A stretch of 64,000 nucleotides of DNA from Desmodus rotundus (GCF_022682495.2 NC_071387.1:192302143-192366142), one strand, 5' to 3'; positions 33,777 through 46,542 are shown, counted from the stretch's first letter. Program-made: numbers and translations. Notes: generated from the sequence alone by a model not told the origin.

Positions 33777-35379
33777 AGTTCAGTGGCAAACATTTGTGTT
33801 CCAATATCATGTGTCTATATTTAATTTACCAAGTATTCACAGGCATATGGTCACTGTTCATTTCTTTCTAAACTTTCTTCCTTCTACAATTATGAAAGAG
33901 CCATATATGTGCAGAGACTGTGTTCAAGTTCAATATGTACAGATTCTTTCTAGATTAGGAAACAAGAATCCTTACTGTGTAATCTCATAGAGAAATTCCT
34001 AATTTATTTCTGCCAAAATCTCAGAGTTGGGGAAATTCCACAAAACCCTGCAGCAATTCTCCTTTCCCGTTTGACATAAATAAGTAAGAAATGTGTCTGC
34101 ATGTCTATTTTTCCCCTTAAGACAAGAGAATAAAAACTGCCAGGTTCCCTTTGGCAGAGGTGAAGAGATCAAAGACAAGGTACAGCCTTCTGGCACAGAA
34201 TTTTTTGTCATGTTGAATAATTAATGAGCACACGAGAGCACAATCTGCTTCTGAGCATCCAGCCCCCCCCCCCCCATGCTATGGGATAGGAAACTCAAGT
34301 TGTAAAGGGATTCTTATTTTATAAGCAAACTTCTTGAGAATCTGAGCTTTCGATTCTGAAGTTTTGATCTTATGTAATTGACTTTAAAATCATGGATTCT
34401 GAATGTTATAGGAAATGATCATCTTATTTTGGATCCCCTTCTGTTAATGATGCTTTAAAATGTTTATTCTCATCTCCCTTAATTTGTCTATTTTATGAAT
34501 TACTGATTCTTCCTTTCCATTTTTAAGATCTGATAATGGTTCTCAGATTATTTGATACATGTAAATATCCAATAGCTCCATACTTAGGCTATTAAGTACA
34601 GAGCGTTTCTGAGCCCTCAGTTTTAATTTTTTCTTTGAGCCCTCAGTTTCTTTGTTCCTTCCTCTTTCCATGGTACTTTAGTGGTGAAACGCTAATTCTT
34701 TATTCAACATCCCTGCTACTCTTAATCTGCATCTGAACTCTGAACAACTAAATTTGATTGGAGAAAAACACACAGTTGTAGTAACTGTTCTTACTGTCAA
34801 TTCACCTCCCTGAAGTAGACCATTAGTGCTACCTGAGATCCAGCCAGATTTCCCTAATCAAAGGGGATAAATCTACACCTTTTCTTGTGTCAAATTTCTA
34901 ATGTGCTCTTCATTATGTCACCTGATGACCTTTCTCTTTCTTTTACAGAAAAAAGGAAGCATTTCAAATACAAATTACACATGTGCTCCCAACACCCCAT
35001 CTACAAACTCCCTGCATGTATGTAAGTAGGTGCATTACTTTACCTTGCTTTCTATTAAAGTGGAAGACCTTGCCGTGCTCTTACCTAAACCCCAAAATAC
35101 CTGTCTCTCCTTTGTGATGGGATCTTATAACCACTCTGCTACTCACAGATTCCATTCTTGCAACCCTCTTCCATATTTGTGTCATCATTATATGTAGTTC
35201 CTATTGAACCACTATCAGAGATAATAAAAGTATTTTGTAATACTATGTTCTATCTTAAAACAAGGAGCATACTTTCTCGATTCTGCATTCTTTTCTACAT
35301 GCAAGGCTTTGTTTGCTCCAATATTAGATAAAACTCTCATGGAAAAATAATTCTTTATCTTTTCTCTCTAATTCATCTT
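33777..35379. other. Unassigned DNA with a 13-C run
   Basis: No gene or confident repeat. A homopolymer of 13 C at 34263-34275 is the notable simple feature. Pyrimidine-rich stretches at 34640-35120 may be degraded L2. Confidence 0.5.
34263..34275. repeat. Poly(C) run
   Basis: 13 consecutive C residues. Confidence 0.95.
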
Positions 35380-35429
35380 TTGTTATTTTTTTCTGGAACA
35401 AATCCCAAATAATATTTTAGCCTCATTCT

Positions 35430-35600
35430 TTCAGGTTAGGGTCTGTTTAAGGCCACCAATGACTTCACATCCCAATAGGTCTCCATCGTGACCTTGCTCC
35501 AATAGCTCCACACAACACAAATCAATCCCCCCTTAGTTTCTGAAGTGCTTTCTTTATTTCATTTCCAGAACATCTATCTCCACAGCCATACTATCTCTCT
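35430..35600 (+). mobile_element. L2-like fragment
   Basis: 'aggccaccaatgacttcaca' followed by 'gtctccatcgtgaccttgct' resembles the L2 ORF2 end ('gtcaccaatgacctc..'). Short and diverged. Confidence 0.4.
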
Positions 35601-35643
35601 CTGTTTTTCTTCTTCAATATTGTGGATTGTCAGTCTCTCTCTT

Positions 35644-35821
35644 TTTCTGTATATTTTTAAATTCCTTTTTATTCTATTATGATTGTCTCATTTTATCCCA
35701 CTTTGCCCTCCTCTACCCAGCCCACTTCCTACTCCCACAGTCAATCCCCATTCCATGTCCATGGGTCACTCATACATGTTCTTTGATTAGTCCCTTCCCC
35801 TTCTTTCTGTATATGTTTAAA
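35644..35821 (-). mobile_element. Very short L1 3'-end insertion with 18-bp TSD
   Basis: TSDs tttctgtatatttttaaa (35644-35661) and tttctgtatatgtttaaa (35804-35821) match at 17 of 18. They enclose 142 bp of antisense L1 3'UTR ('attctattatgattgtctca', 'cccacagtcaatccccattc', 'catgggtcactcatacatgt'). Confidence 0.8.
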
Positions 35822-36110
35822 CAAATTCTGGGTTAGGAGAGTGGAGGGATTGAGCAAAAAAGAAAGAAAAGTGAAAAAATCTCATGGACACTGGCAACAG
35901 TGTGGAGAGTGCCAGGGGGAGAGGTGTGGGGAGAGGTGGAGGGGGGTTAAGGGGAAGCAACTGGTGAAGGACAAATACTTGACTTGGGACAGCGAACACA
36001 TGATATAGTGTACAGATAATGTGTGGTGGAACTGTGCACCTAACCTGTATAATTTTGTTAACCAGTGTCATACCAAAAAAATTCAATGAAAGAAAAGAAA
36101 GAAAACGAAA
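35822..36110 (+). mobile_element. L1/HAL1 3' end, sense
   Basis: 'gagagtggagggattgagca', 'aatctcatggacactggcaa', a G-rich 3'UTR (35917-35955), then the tail 'gtgcacctaacctgtataat', 'ttgttaaccagtgtcatacc' and an A-rich end. It immediately follows the right TSD of the 35.66-kb insertion and is a separate element. The minus frame 35817-36086 is its antisense shadow. Confidence 0.75.
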
Positions 36111-36829
36111 AAAGAAAACATCATTCGTACCCTTGCTAAAATGGTAAAAAGACTTTATTCAAGGCTATAGCACTAGAGGTCTTGAAATAAAGGAGAAAGA
36201 CTGCATTCAACTCCAAGTATAACAAAGACAGCTGGGCATTTGCAGATGAAGAGCAGGGTAAGCGGGTGGGTGAGTGGATGGACATTACTAAAAGGAGACA
36301 TAAAGGTTAGAGAGAGCCTTGAAAACCAGACTTAACAAAATTGTTGCTCAAGTCCAGCCAAAAACATGCATCAAAGGTGGGGGATGAAGAAGCTGATCAG
36401 GTATCAAGGTTGATCAGCTATCAAGGAGAGGGGTAGTATTCCCACTGAGCTGACATAGCAGGAAGTCTCCTTAGGCTGGGCAGGGCAGGCCAGAGACAGA
36501 TTCAGAACCTGAGTAAAGTTTGGGCAAGGGCAGAATCTTTGTCAAACCCTACTTTTTAAACAGTTCTGAATTTTAAAATGCCCCAGGACTTAATGTTCAG
36601 GCATTTTCTCTTCTCCATCTATATTTTACCTCATAGGTGATTTGATTTAGTACTATGGCTTTCAAAACCACATAAGTTTTTAATTTTTATTCTTTTCATT
36701 TCTAACCTGAATATTTTTTCCTAAATTTAGATATGAATATCCAACTAGCCACAAGACTGTCTACTTGGATTACTTACTTAAATTTATATTTTCACATTTT
36801 CAAAATCTGACTCCTGACCTTCTCTCTCA
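36111..36829. other. Unassigned DNA
   Basis: No gene. Around 36300-36420 there is a faint resemblance to an old repeat ('agagagccttgaaaaccaga'), not callable. Confidence 0.5.
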
Positions 36830-37686
36830 AACCAGGACCTCTGCCTTCAGTGCCACATATCTCAATGAATCACATTAACATGTGGAGTTATCCTTGATTT
36901 TTCTTTTTATGTCATTCTTATACCCATCCTTTCAAGGCTTTGAAACTTTAATCTTCAAAGTAGATCTAAAATTTTGCCACACCCCGCAACATAATCTAGG
37001 TTCGTAACACCTTGAAACCCTAGGTAGACTATTCCATTAGTCTCCAGCTAACTCCCCAGGTTCCCACACTTATCTTCTCATGCTGTATTCTTCATTCAGA
37101 AACCAGAACAAGCCTTGAAAATGTAATATAACATGACCCCTTTGCCCAATGGCTCCAGTAACTTTCCATTTTGCACATTCATTGCCATGACTTCTAAGGC
37201 CTTACCTGATGTGTCTTTGGGATTCTTCTTGCTCCTGGCATCCTCCCACATCTTTTCTCCCTTTCTCACTGCACTTTAGCCACAATGACTGATGAGCTTT
37301 GAACACTCATGCACACATCTGCGTCTTTTCAATGTGTATTTCCTCTTCGAAACAGTGTCCCTTAATTTTGAATATGACTCATTTCCTCATTTAAGTCACA
37401 TTCTTGCTCACATATAAATTTATTCAACAAGCTTTTCCAAATTATTTATATAAATAAGCCACATCCTGGTCAATTATTCTTTATGTACTTACCCTGACTT
37501 ATAGTCATCATAGCAATTAGCTTCTACTAACAGGCACTGCATTTATTGAATATCGTTTGCCTGCAGGTTCCTACTGTAATATGAGTTAAATTAAAAAAGG
37601 TATTTGCCTTTGTTTTACTTGTATGTCTCAACACTTTACACCTTTCATGGTAAATGTTAAATACATATTTATTGAATGAATGAAAG
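36830..37686 (+). mobile_element. L2 LINE 3' region
   Basis: Ordered L2 phrases include 'ggctccagtaactttccatt', 'gacttctaaggccttacctg', 'gactcatttcctcatttaag' with 'tcacattcttgctc', and the terminal 'catatttattgaatgaatga', which is the L2 3' repeat. The 5' edge is approximate. Confidence 0.65.
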
Positions 37687-37708
37687 CGTACAGTGTTAAT
37701 CTAAGGTT

Positions 37709-37727
37709 AATATATATATATATATTT
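37709..37727. repeat. (TA)n microsatellite
   Basis: A short TA run followed by a T-run. Confidence 0.95.
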
Positions 37728-38169
37728 TTTTAATTTTAGAAAGTATATGGGAAGCACAAGAATAAAAAGTCTAATGGATAATGATATAGAAGTAATGTTA
37801 AAATTGGGGAAAGAAGAATATTAAAAAGCCTTTCTCATATTAACTGCAGAATTTTGAACAAAAAACTTGAACATTGTAAATGTGTCCTTAGCTTTAAAAA
37901 ATAATTAATGTGCAAACAATTGTGATTATATGCATTATAAACCTTCTTAAAATTGTATACACATGCCAATTTTATTTTTGTCACTTTCTAAGGTTATGAA
38001 TGATAAGGCTGATCAAGTTTCAATTGGTGTAATTATAATGGAAATTGGAACTCAGATTTTTTAAAATTTTTAAATCAGAGTATTTGTCTTTCTCTTTCTC
38101 AGTAACATTTGTCTTTCAAGAAATCACAGATAGATATTTCATCAGAATACATGATAAAAGTTTATGGAT
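37728..38169. other. Unassigned AT-rich DNA
   Basis: No gene or repeat family recognised in this stretch. Confidence 0.5.
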
Positions 38170-38332
38170 TTGAATGGGGTATAAATGGTGATGGGAGGAG
38201 ACTTAACTTGTGGTGGTGAACACACAATGCAATTTATAGATAATGTTTATAGAATTATACACCTGAGACCAATATCGTTTTGTTAACCAATGTCCCACCA
38301 ATAAATAAAAGCTAAACTAAAATAAAAACAAT
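38170..38332 (+). mobile_element. L1 3' tail fragment
   Basis: 'gatgggaggagacttaactt', 'gtggtggtgaacacacaatg', 'ttatacacctgagaccaata', 'ttttgttaaccaatgtccca', then an A-rich end. It shares the tail type seen at 35980-36065 and 59690-59755. Confidence 0.7.
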
Positions 38333-38699
38333 AATATAGGACACTGTTTTGATTACAGACATCTTAAAAAACTGATCATGCTCCCTTCTTTCATAATAAA
38401 CACAGTATTGAGAAATCCCAGTTTTACCAACAAGAGACATCCTCATTCTTCTCAAACTTTTCCAAGCCTTCTGCAGTCTGAACTGACAACTGTTGGATGC
38501 TCTAAGGGGGAAGATAGAAGTCAGGGAAGCTCATTCAATTCCAAGGCTTCCACTTCCTTTCTTGCCTTGAGAACACTGCAGTCTCTATCCTTACACAATA
38601 TCTGGCTTCTGAGCTCGAGTTCTGCATACACTACTATTACCAAATTATTTCATCCTTAACATAATCAAACTGAACTCATCATCTCTCCAAAACCCAGTC
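38333..38699. other. Unassigned DNA, possibly L2 edge
   Basis: Includes a 93-codon plus frame (38378-38659) with no homology that I recognise. It probably lies within degraded L2. Confidence 0.45.
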
Positions 38700-39075
38700 T
38701 TTCTTCTCTGCTTTCTTCTCAGTAGAATGGAACCCCTCCCCCTAAGTTTTCCCAGCCAGAAACCCACTGTCATCTTCAACCCTTCACTCTCTCGCCTCAT
38801 GTGCTACATACAGTAGGCCATTCAAAACCACCGAACCTTTATCCTCCTTGTCACCATCCACCCTAGTCTAGGTCACCATTGCCTCTATCTAAGATCCTGT
38901 GTCATCTTACTGACTGGACTTCCCACTTCCAGTCCGGCCTCTTTCCAACCTATTGCTCACACTGTAGCCACAGAAGTTCTGAGAAAACAAACCTGATTAT
39001 ATCACCCTTAATTACAATCATTTCAAGGACTCCTCATTGAATTCAAGATCAATTACAAATTCTACACTAGAACTT
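38700..39075 (+). mobile_element. L2 LINE fragment
   Basis: 'cattgcctctatctaagatc', 'tactgactggacttcccact', 'cacactgtagccacagaagt', 'aaacctgattatatcaccct', 'attcaagatcaattacaaat' follow the L2 ORF2-end order (gcctcctaactggtctccc, actgcagccagag, tctgatcatgtcactc, taggataaaatcca). Confidence 0.65.
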
Positions 39076-39514
39076 ACTAGGTCCATAGGTCTGGGAGACA
39101 TATAATACAATTTGATAGATAACCAGTTAGTAGTTAGCAGTGTGGTGATCCAAGTGTCCATTCAAAAAGTAGTTAGTGTTACAATCAAGTCGAAAGTTAT
39201 AACCCATAGGATCTAAACATTTGTATAATTGTTAACAAACTGATACATCATCTTTAGCTCACTAGGGTGTGATTTAGGGTTATAATGTTATATGTAACCT
39301 AGTTTAATCTTACAGAATAAATATATGGCTTCCAGAAAGCCTTATGTCCAGTACAAAGCCTTCCAAACCCAAAGAATGGGAACCACTCATGAATTTCCAG
39401 CTGTTCTAGTGGTAGTGACGGCAGTGTTTCAGAAAGTTTTACAAAAGCTGAATGGCCTGAGTCAGGAATTTAAAGAAAAAGAAAATGAAAACATGCCCTA
39501 AAACATAGCAAATT

Positions 39515-39585
39515 TGAATAATTACCCCAAAGTAACACAGCTACTGAGTGGCAAAGCAACAGAATTAAAATCCGGGGCTCATCTT
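39515..39585 (-). mobile_element. MIR fragment
   Basis: 'ccccaaagtaacacagctac' and 'tgagtggcaaagcaacagaa', then 'ttaaaatccggggctc', match antisense MIR (caaggtcacacagctagtaagtggcagagc..gatt..aaccc). Confidence 0.6.
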
Positions 39586-42500
39586 CTTAAAATACACAAT
39601 ATTGTCATATAGTTGGGTTAAATAAATAATAGTGAGTCACAAGGTATAACATGATGTTAAAAATACAAAAACATTTTTAAGTATGCTTTCTGAAAATTAG
39701 AGAAGGCGATGTAATACTGACAACCTGGTTGGAAGGCGGCGTGGTTGCAGGTGGGCGAGAAAGGAAAGGACTCTGCAGCAGGGGCCCCAAGGACGAAGTG
39801 AGAACTCCATTTCCACACAACTGTGGCAGATAACTAGCACAGAGACAGAGGTGGACAAGAGGTGTGATGTCAGGAGGATCGACCAAGAAAAACCTCAGAG
39901 ATTAGACTGAGCCAAATGATTCTCATCGGGATGGAATGTGAAAGAATAAAGACTGGAACGCAATTGAGTTTCGAAAAAGACACAGGACTTGGCAGTCAAA
40001 TAAATATAGGTGTAAGTAGTAACAGAAAAGAATTTGAGAGAAATGCTATTGGTGATTTCAAACCTTATAGTAAACTGGCAGCACAGGAGTATGTTGGGAA
40101 GGGAATTAATCTGGTAGCGTTATGGTGATGAAAAATGATGACTTCTGTCATGGCCATGTAAGTTAGTGGAAAACATGGATACATTGACAGGAAAACTTAC
40201 ATAAGGTAATAGAAGTATGATGTGTAAAACATCAAGTTGTTAATGATTATATATAACACATATATCAGTGTGTGGATATGCATCATCACTAGAAAGTATT
40301 TTCCATTTTTCTGTGTCATATATAGTCATACACACACATATGCATATAGGTATGTATATATAATTCACAGAAAGATTCCAGCAAATCAGGATTAACTCTG
40401 ACATTTGCAGGGCTCAGGCGAAAGTACAAATGAAGAACCACATACCATATGCCTTATTAGTGAATGCTGATGAATGAACTAACAAATTATCCCATATATT
40501 TGATCATCCTACTTTGACCAGTAAACATGTATAACAGTCTGGAAGGCCAGGTCAGAGGAGTTTCATTTCTACCATTGAACAGGCCCTGGAAGCAGTCGGT
40601 GATTGGTCACTTTTGGAGTATCTAGTAGGCGCTTTATTTTGAATTTTGGGACTCAAATCCTTTTGGTGAGAGGTGAGCCAGAAACATCTTGAAAGGGTAG
40701 GCAACCCTCTTGCCTGAATCTAAAAATCATTAAATGCCCCTGAAATTTTCATATTATTTTACTTGGGCAATGTAGCATGATTTTTAACTTTCATATTTAT
40801 ACTATTTTGCATTAGTTGAATTTTCTTCAAGAAAGTGTTTTAAGATTATATTATAAGTTGAACAGCATACATTTAAATTTTATCATCCATCACTAAAAAA
40901 ATAACTCACCAATTAAAATTATTTAAAACAAAGTTTGCAGATCTATAATTTATATATCTTGAGTAAAAATTAGGATCATTTTGTAAAATTATTTAACAGG
41001 TTGTGTAGAAATAAAAATATTTACTACATTAATATAAATATATTTCCATTAGAAAGGATACATAATAATGCTATATTTAAAAATAAAAATAGAGTTTCAA
41101 TTTGATATTTGATTCACTACGTGTCAAATTGAAATGCAGGTGAGGTGAAATCTATGTTGTTACATAAAACAAGCATACATATTGTACAATGAAAAGTCAC
41201 TAGAGATCTTTCCCTTAAACTTTTTCATTCATCTTTCCCCAAATCCCTTCACTCCAAAACTAAGAAATTGAATTTTAATCTTTACCATAAAATATTGTAG
41301 TTGAAAAAATTATATATAGGAATGGAATATTTGCCAAGAAAATGTTCTAAGTATAAATTTCATATCACTTTTAAATACTAGACGCTACATTAGCTGTGAT
41401 TTACATGGTCTAGCAAAATTACATTTTATAAATCACTCACAGAATTTCCTCAAGATTATTTTTTTCTCTGAGACATTAGTATGCTAGTAAAAATAGTATG
41501 AAAAAACTGCTTTCTATCTAAATCTTAAATCCTTACTTTTATATTATATGAAAAAAATTAATCATTCACCTGGATAATTACTTTTTAACTAATACCTCTT
41601 TTCACAAAACCATTCTACTGACCTGTCTCTACAGACATTTGAGGAAAATGAAGCTGATTGATTACACATTTAGCGGTCTGCCATGGAGAGTCTACTTGCC
41701 CTGTTTGTAAATTCTGCTTAGTATTTTTATTGCATTATTAATTCCCATATGACTTGGAAACCATAATGCACAAGCAATACAAACATGTAAGACTTTTATA
41801 AATTATAATTATTATTATATAACTTACATAATTTGGATATTTAAAGACAATAATAATGTGAGTTAAAGCTGAAAGTTAAGATAATTTACTACATATTAAA
41901 TGGTATATTTCATAGGACAATTAAGTTAATTTCAAGAAATTATTAATCCAAATTAAACATGAAAAATGTCTTAAACTTTTATGGGCTTCCTACATTTGCA
42001 AAGTAATCAACTGAGGTTCTTTCATCTTCCTCCCAATGCAATGACAGCAGCTGTCTTTGTGAAATGTGTCTCAGTCCTGCCCTCTATCCCCGTTCCTTCT
42101 GCTGGCCTTCTCATTTCCTCGCCGCACTTAATATCACTGCAAATGGCGAGATTATATTGACCATAAATACACCTACCATCTCAGGTGTAATCTCATTTAA
42201 TTCCATAAAATAAAATGCTACTCAACATGCTATTAATATGTTGAAGTAAGAATATTTAAAATTTAATTCATGAATGTATCTTCACATTTCTATATTAAAA
42301 CTCTGTAGTATTTATCTACTATTCACTATATAAGGTGCACTGTATTGAATATTAGGAATTTTATAATGTATTATAGAATTAATCTCCTACTTCAAGTTTT
42401 TTCCAAATGTTTGGATTAATTATAAACACTTAACACGGCATCTAGGTATGTATATCTATTTGGTAAAAAAATAGAAAATGACATAAGTCTTATATAAGAT

Positions 42501-43384
42501 ATTGAACGTCACATTTCTATAAAAAATTAATAATTCACTGAGATATGTCAAAGATTGATCTCTAGAATAAGAGCAAAAATGTGTTCACTTTTAAGTTTTG
42601 TGGAATATTATGTGTATTCACTGGCACCCAGTAATTATAACAAGAACTAAAATGTGTTCATTATATAAAACCTAAACAAAGCCATAGTCAAACATGTTAA
42701 AATTTATTTCCCATGACTTTCCTTGAATAATCTCAGAAAATATTACTAAGTCTTCATGAATTCATTTTCAAGTAGTTGAAAATACATATCTTAAGCTTTA
42801 AAAAATAAGGAACATTATTGATTTAATTAATTTAGGCAATTTTACAAAATGTCAGAACTTTGAATTTAGAGTGAATTCTGCCCAAACAACATGTTAAATG
42901 TTTGTTCACACTGATAGATCATCTACTCATATTGGATGTAAGCAGACTTCTACATGTCAAAATGATCTTGCTGCTGTTATCTAGCTGTTATTTTTATGAC
43001 ACTGGATTTTATTTTTCATAAAATGTTCTTTTCACTAGACAATTGTATTAAGTACTTTTAAATTCACTAAGTATATCATGAAGTACATGTAAAATAAACT
43101 GTTGGATTCAATTTAATCATTTATGCAAGCTTAACGCTAACAAAAGTGAGAAGGGTTTTCTGAAATAATTGTCTCTCATCACTAGGACTTCTGGATGGCC
43201 TTCCACTGGGAGTGCTCATGCGCGAGCTGGGCAGAGGTGAGCCCTGAGAGTCACGGCAAAGATCTGGGGCTCCTTTGCTTTCTTCCTTCTAGTCGCACGA
43301 CAGATTATCAGTATTTGCAAGATAGATGCACTGTAATTAAAAATGCAAATATTTTTTAAGAAAATGATTTAATAGCATGTTTTT
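39586..43384. other. Unassigned DNA, mostly AT-rich
   Basis: A GC-richer part at 39700-40130 resembles a common diverged mammalian repeat that I cannot name. A TA/CA simple patch lies at 40325-40365. 40850-43100 is strongly AT-rich with no gene. Confidence 0.5.
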
Positions 43385-43622
43385 CTTCATTTTTTAAAAA
43401 TCCTCATAGAGGACGTGTTTATTGATTCTGGAGAGAAAGGAAGGGAGGGAAAGAGATGGGGAGAGAAACATCAGTGTGAGAGAGAAACACTAATCAGCCC
43501 CTTGTACACACCCTGACTACGTGACCAAACCTGAAATCTGGGCATGAGCCCTGACCAGGAGTCAAACCCCAACCCTTTGTCTTACAGAATGACGCTCCAA
43601 CCAAATGAGCCACACGGGCCAA
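43385..43622 (-). mobile_element. Older VES-like tRNA-derived SINE
   Basis: Antisense SINE with the same layout as VES but more diverged: A/T tail, purine block, 'gagagaaacatcagtgtgag', 'gcatgagccctgaccaggag', 'gctccaaccaaatgagccac' and the head 'acgggccaaggcc'. The 'ccaa..atgagcca' anticodon-arm region differs from the young VES copies, so it is a separate, older subfamily. Confidence 0.75.
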
Positions 43623-44239
43623 GGCCAGAATTTTTATTAATCAAGATAAATTCTGTTATTTAATAATCTTTTGGGGTTTTCATTATTATAAAAGTTAGAG
43701 CTATTTTAATTTGTAAGTAACATCACCTGGTGTTTTTTATGTTCATATTTGGTCATTGTTTCAGTCTATTTAAATTCACTAATTGCTGTAATTGAAATAA
43801 TAATATAAGTGAAAATCAATGAAGTCCGTGCAAGTTTCATAAACAACAATTACCAGTAACACCTTGAGGTCTATGGGGACAGGGACTTGAGAAAAGAATA
43901 AATGAAAGGTAAAATGATAGAACATAATTAAGAAGAGTAACTTTACAGTTATGAACCGGACGTTCATATTACAGATGAGAAGCCAGTTTCTGAAAGAGCC
44001 AGGTGCCCCGATTCACACTCCAGAGGACTGCTTCACGCGTGGCGTGAAGGGAGCATCCTCCACAAAGCCACTGTCTGTGAGGTGCCTCACAGCATACCAG
44101 ATCTGTTAGCTGACAATTTCCTTTCCTAGCTCTACCTTGTTGAGATTTATGGTGCGAAAATATTTCCAATTTACCTCCAAAAGCAGTACACTTCTTTTCA
44201 TGCCTTTTTTCTTTTGGAACAGGACATATTTGATGACTT
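43623..44239. other. Unassigned DNA
   Basis: No gene or repeat family recognised. The minus frame 43969-44271 is unsupported. Confidence 0.5.
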
Positions 44240-44435
44240 TTTTGTGTGTAATGTGTATATCTTTTGTACAAGTCACTCTTTATATTGTACTTTTTCCTCT
44301 TGCCTTATACCCCCCTCCCCCAGCAATCACCACACTGTTGTCTATGCCCCTGAGTCCATTTTCCTTTTTGCTCAATCGCTCCCCCCCACCTCTCTCCCCT
44401 CTCTTAGTGCCATCCTGCTCTGCCTTTATGTGCAA
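44240..44435 (-). mobile_element. L1/HAL1 3'UTR fragment
   Basis: The C-rich antisense run 'ataccccctcccccagcaat' with 'caccacactgttgtctatgc' is the complement of 'gacaacagtgtggtgattgc', seen at 30.97 kb. It explains the two overlapping plus frames at 44137-44507. Confidence 0.75.
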
Positions 44436-45965
44436 CAGATGTACTTAAAACCAGAAGAAAATGTTCTCCAGAGCAAACCAAATATTTCAAATGTCTTCCT
44501 TATTTAACTGAATCCATTTCTTCTTATAAAATCATCTGTAACAAGCCACAATCTTCTATACTCCATAAGATATTTTCAATGAAGCACAGTTTAGGCAAAA
44601 TTTTAGCATATCATTATTAAGGTTTAGTTTTGTCTGGATGAGAGAATCATATAATCTGTTCCTTATCAAGCTATTGAAATATGTTCCTCTGAAAGTTCTT
44701 TCATTTACTCCCTGTGATATGTTAAGCTTATACAGCATCATCAAATTTCTATCAAGGTGATAAATATGATTGTGTCAAGAGATTTTCCCAACAAATGCCA
44801 TTCACCTTGGAAGATGATGAATTGCTACATGTCCATCATCATAAAATGTCCAAACTAATGCAGTCAATTCATCCATATGGGCAGCATGTTCTTTCAGTAA
44901 TGGACACCCTCTGACAATTTAATGCTTCATTTGCTTAGCTGGTACTGCATTCAACTTTCTTAAAAATTATCTAGTGACTTTCAGAGGTTTATAGGAAGAC
45001 ATTCATACATATCTCATTTCTAACTACCATCCTTTCACTTCTCTGTTCCTCTGAAAGCATAACAATTTTTTAATGAATCATTGTAGTTGAAAAGGGAATC
45101 TAGACCTTATAAATAAAAGTTTTTTGAAAAAAAATTAGCTATTAATTAAGAATATGCCATGCCAAAAATTTTGCCTGATCAAGTCATTCTTCCAAGTAAA
45201 GGAGGAGACACGCAAAGGTTCACACAATCTAATCAGAGAAACAAACACTATACAAACAAGGGGGAAATGCATATACAAACACATTTATTTTTTCCTCCGT
45301 GACTGTTTTTTGAACACTTCATTCTATGCCAGGAGGTCTGTGAGGTATTGGGAATATAGAAGTAGACATGGTTACGGCTCTCATGAAAATAACTTTTTAA
45401 TGATGCAAGACAAAGAACATGAAGCCAATAAGCCAAGCAATTTAAGGAAATAAAATGGTTACTGGGCTCGCTACACTACATGATAAGAAAGGCCTATGTA
45501 ATGAGAAGACATCTGAGCAGAGATGTACATACGGTGAGGAACAAGCTTTGTGAACATCTGCCGGAAAATTTACCAGCAGGGGATGCAGCAAAGTGGAACC
45601 ATTAGGCAGAATTGAACTTGGCCCGTTCTAGTTAGAGCAAGACTTGGATTTAGAAAGTGAAAATAAGTGAGTGATAGCAGAAGTTATCAGGGTCAGGTAA
45701 GTCTGGGAATTACAAATTCTGGAAAAAACTGTGTTCAATAATAAGGAATTACTTATATGAGTCATGATTTATGTAAAGGATAGAGTGCAATGTTGTTAAT
45801 TAGGAGAAATATGTAGAAAACTCAATGGACTTATAAATCAAACTATTGTATGTTATTTTTGGATGGGTTATGAATAATATCTGTTATCTTCATTTGTCCT
45901 CTTAATTTTTCATTTTCCTCAAAATTAATATCTACAAATTTTTTTAAGTAGCTCTATATTTTGCA
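44436..45965. other. Unassigned DNA
   Basis: 45300-45720 resembles a very common, very old mammalian repeat ('gccaggaggtctgtgaggta', 'gacatctgagcagagatgta') that I cannot name reliably. The remainder is unclassified. The 99-codon plus frame at 45154-45453 overlaps it and is not supported as a gene. Confidence 0.45.
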
Positions 45966-45969
45966 AAAT

Positions 45970-46542
45970 GTGTTTTGATGTGGATCCCGGCCCTCGGCGG
46001 GATCCATGTGTTGTGGCTGCAATGGACAAAGTTACACGGACTACTGAGTCCTGTGGAGGAAAAGGGACTGCATGACCACTCTCTCAAGAGGAGAGCGCCT
46101 GGACCCTGCCATGACAGACTTTTATTGCTTTTCTGGGCCCATTGCATTGAGGATGATCCTCATTTACTATGCACAGGTTCGCTTTAGTTAGGTGGTTACA
46201 GAAAACAAAGGAGAGGGTGTTGTTAATTACATAAAAGAGGAAGGATATTTGCAAATTAAAGGAAAAGTGGTTGAACTGGTTACACTGGTCCTTGGAAGGT
46301 TTAGCATAGATTTTAGGAAGTTACTTTAAAGATATGCAGTAAACATTTGCTGCTTGAATTCAGGGTGAGGGGAGTTTTAGCAAAAAGCAAGTCTCAAAGT
46401 GGCCTGTGTACAATGCAGGCCCTATCCCCCACGGGAGAACCTATCCATGGGTGTGGGTCCTGTGTGCTGGACCTCGCTCCCCACTGGCCTTTCTCAGTGG
46501 GAGCTGGGCCCGTGCCATGCAGAATGGTCTCAGATAGTGTTT
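45970..46542 (-). mobile_element. Solo ERV LTR, class-II type, 6-bp TSD
   Basis: A perfect 6-bp duplication gtgttt lies at 45970-45975 and 46537-46542 and encloses a 561-bp LTR (45976-46536). Read on the minus strand it begins TA (for TG) CTGAGACC, has AATAAA (plus-strand TTTATT at 46121-46126) and ends CA at 45976. Its 3' part shares 'cgctctcctcttgagagagt' and 'cccttttcctccacaggact' with the LTR at 61679. Six-base TSDs are typical of class II (betaretrovirus-like) elements. No internal retroviral sequence flanks it. Confidence 0.8.
45981..46006. repeat. Hairpin at the U5 end of the LTR
   Basis: tggatcccg and cgggatcca are exact 9-bp inverted arms around an 8-nt loop. It is GC-rich with intact CpGs. 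Confidence 0.9.

Noticed and set aside
33850..34211. Short frames near 33.8-34.2 kb as exons
   Set aside because: No convincing splice sites or homology. Lengths are compatible with chance.
35662..36110. Antisense-sense L1 pair read as one twin-primed insertion
   Set aside because: An 18-bp TSD copy lies between the two pieces (35804-35821), so the antisense piece is an independent insertion.
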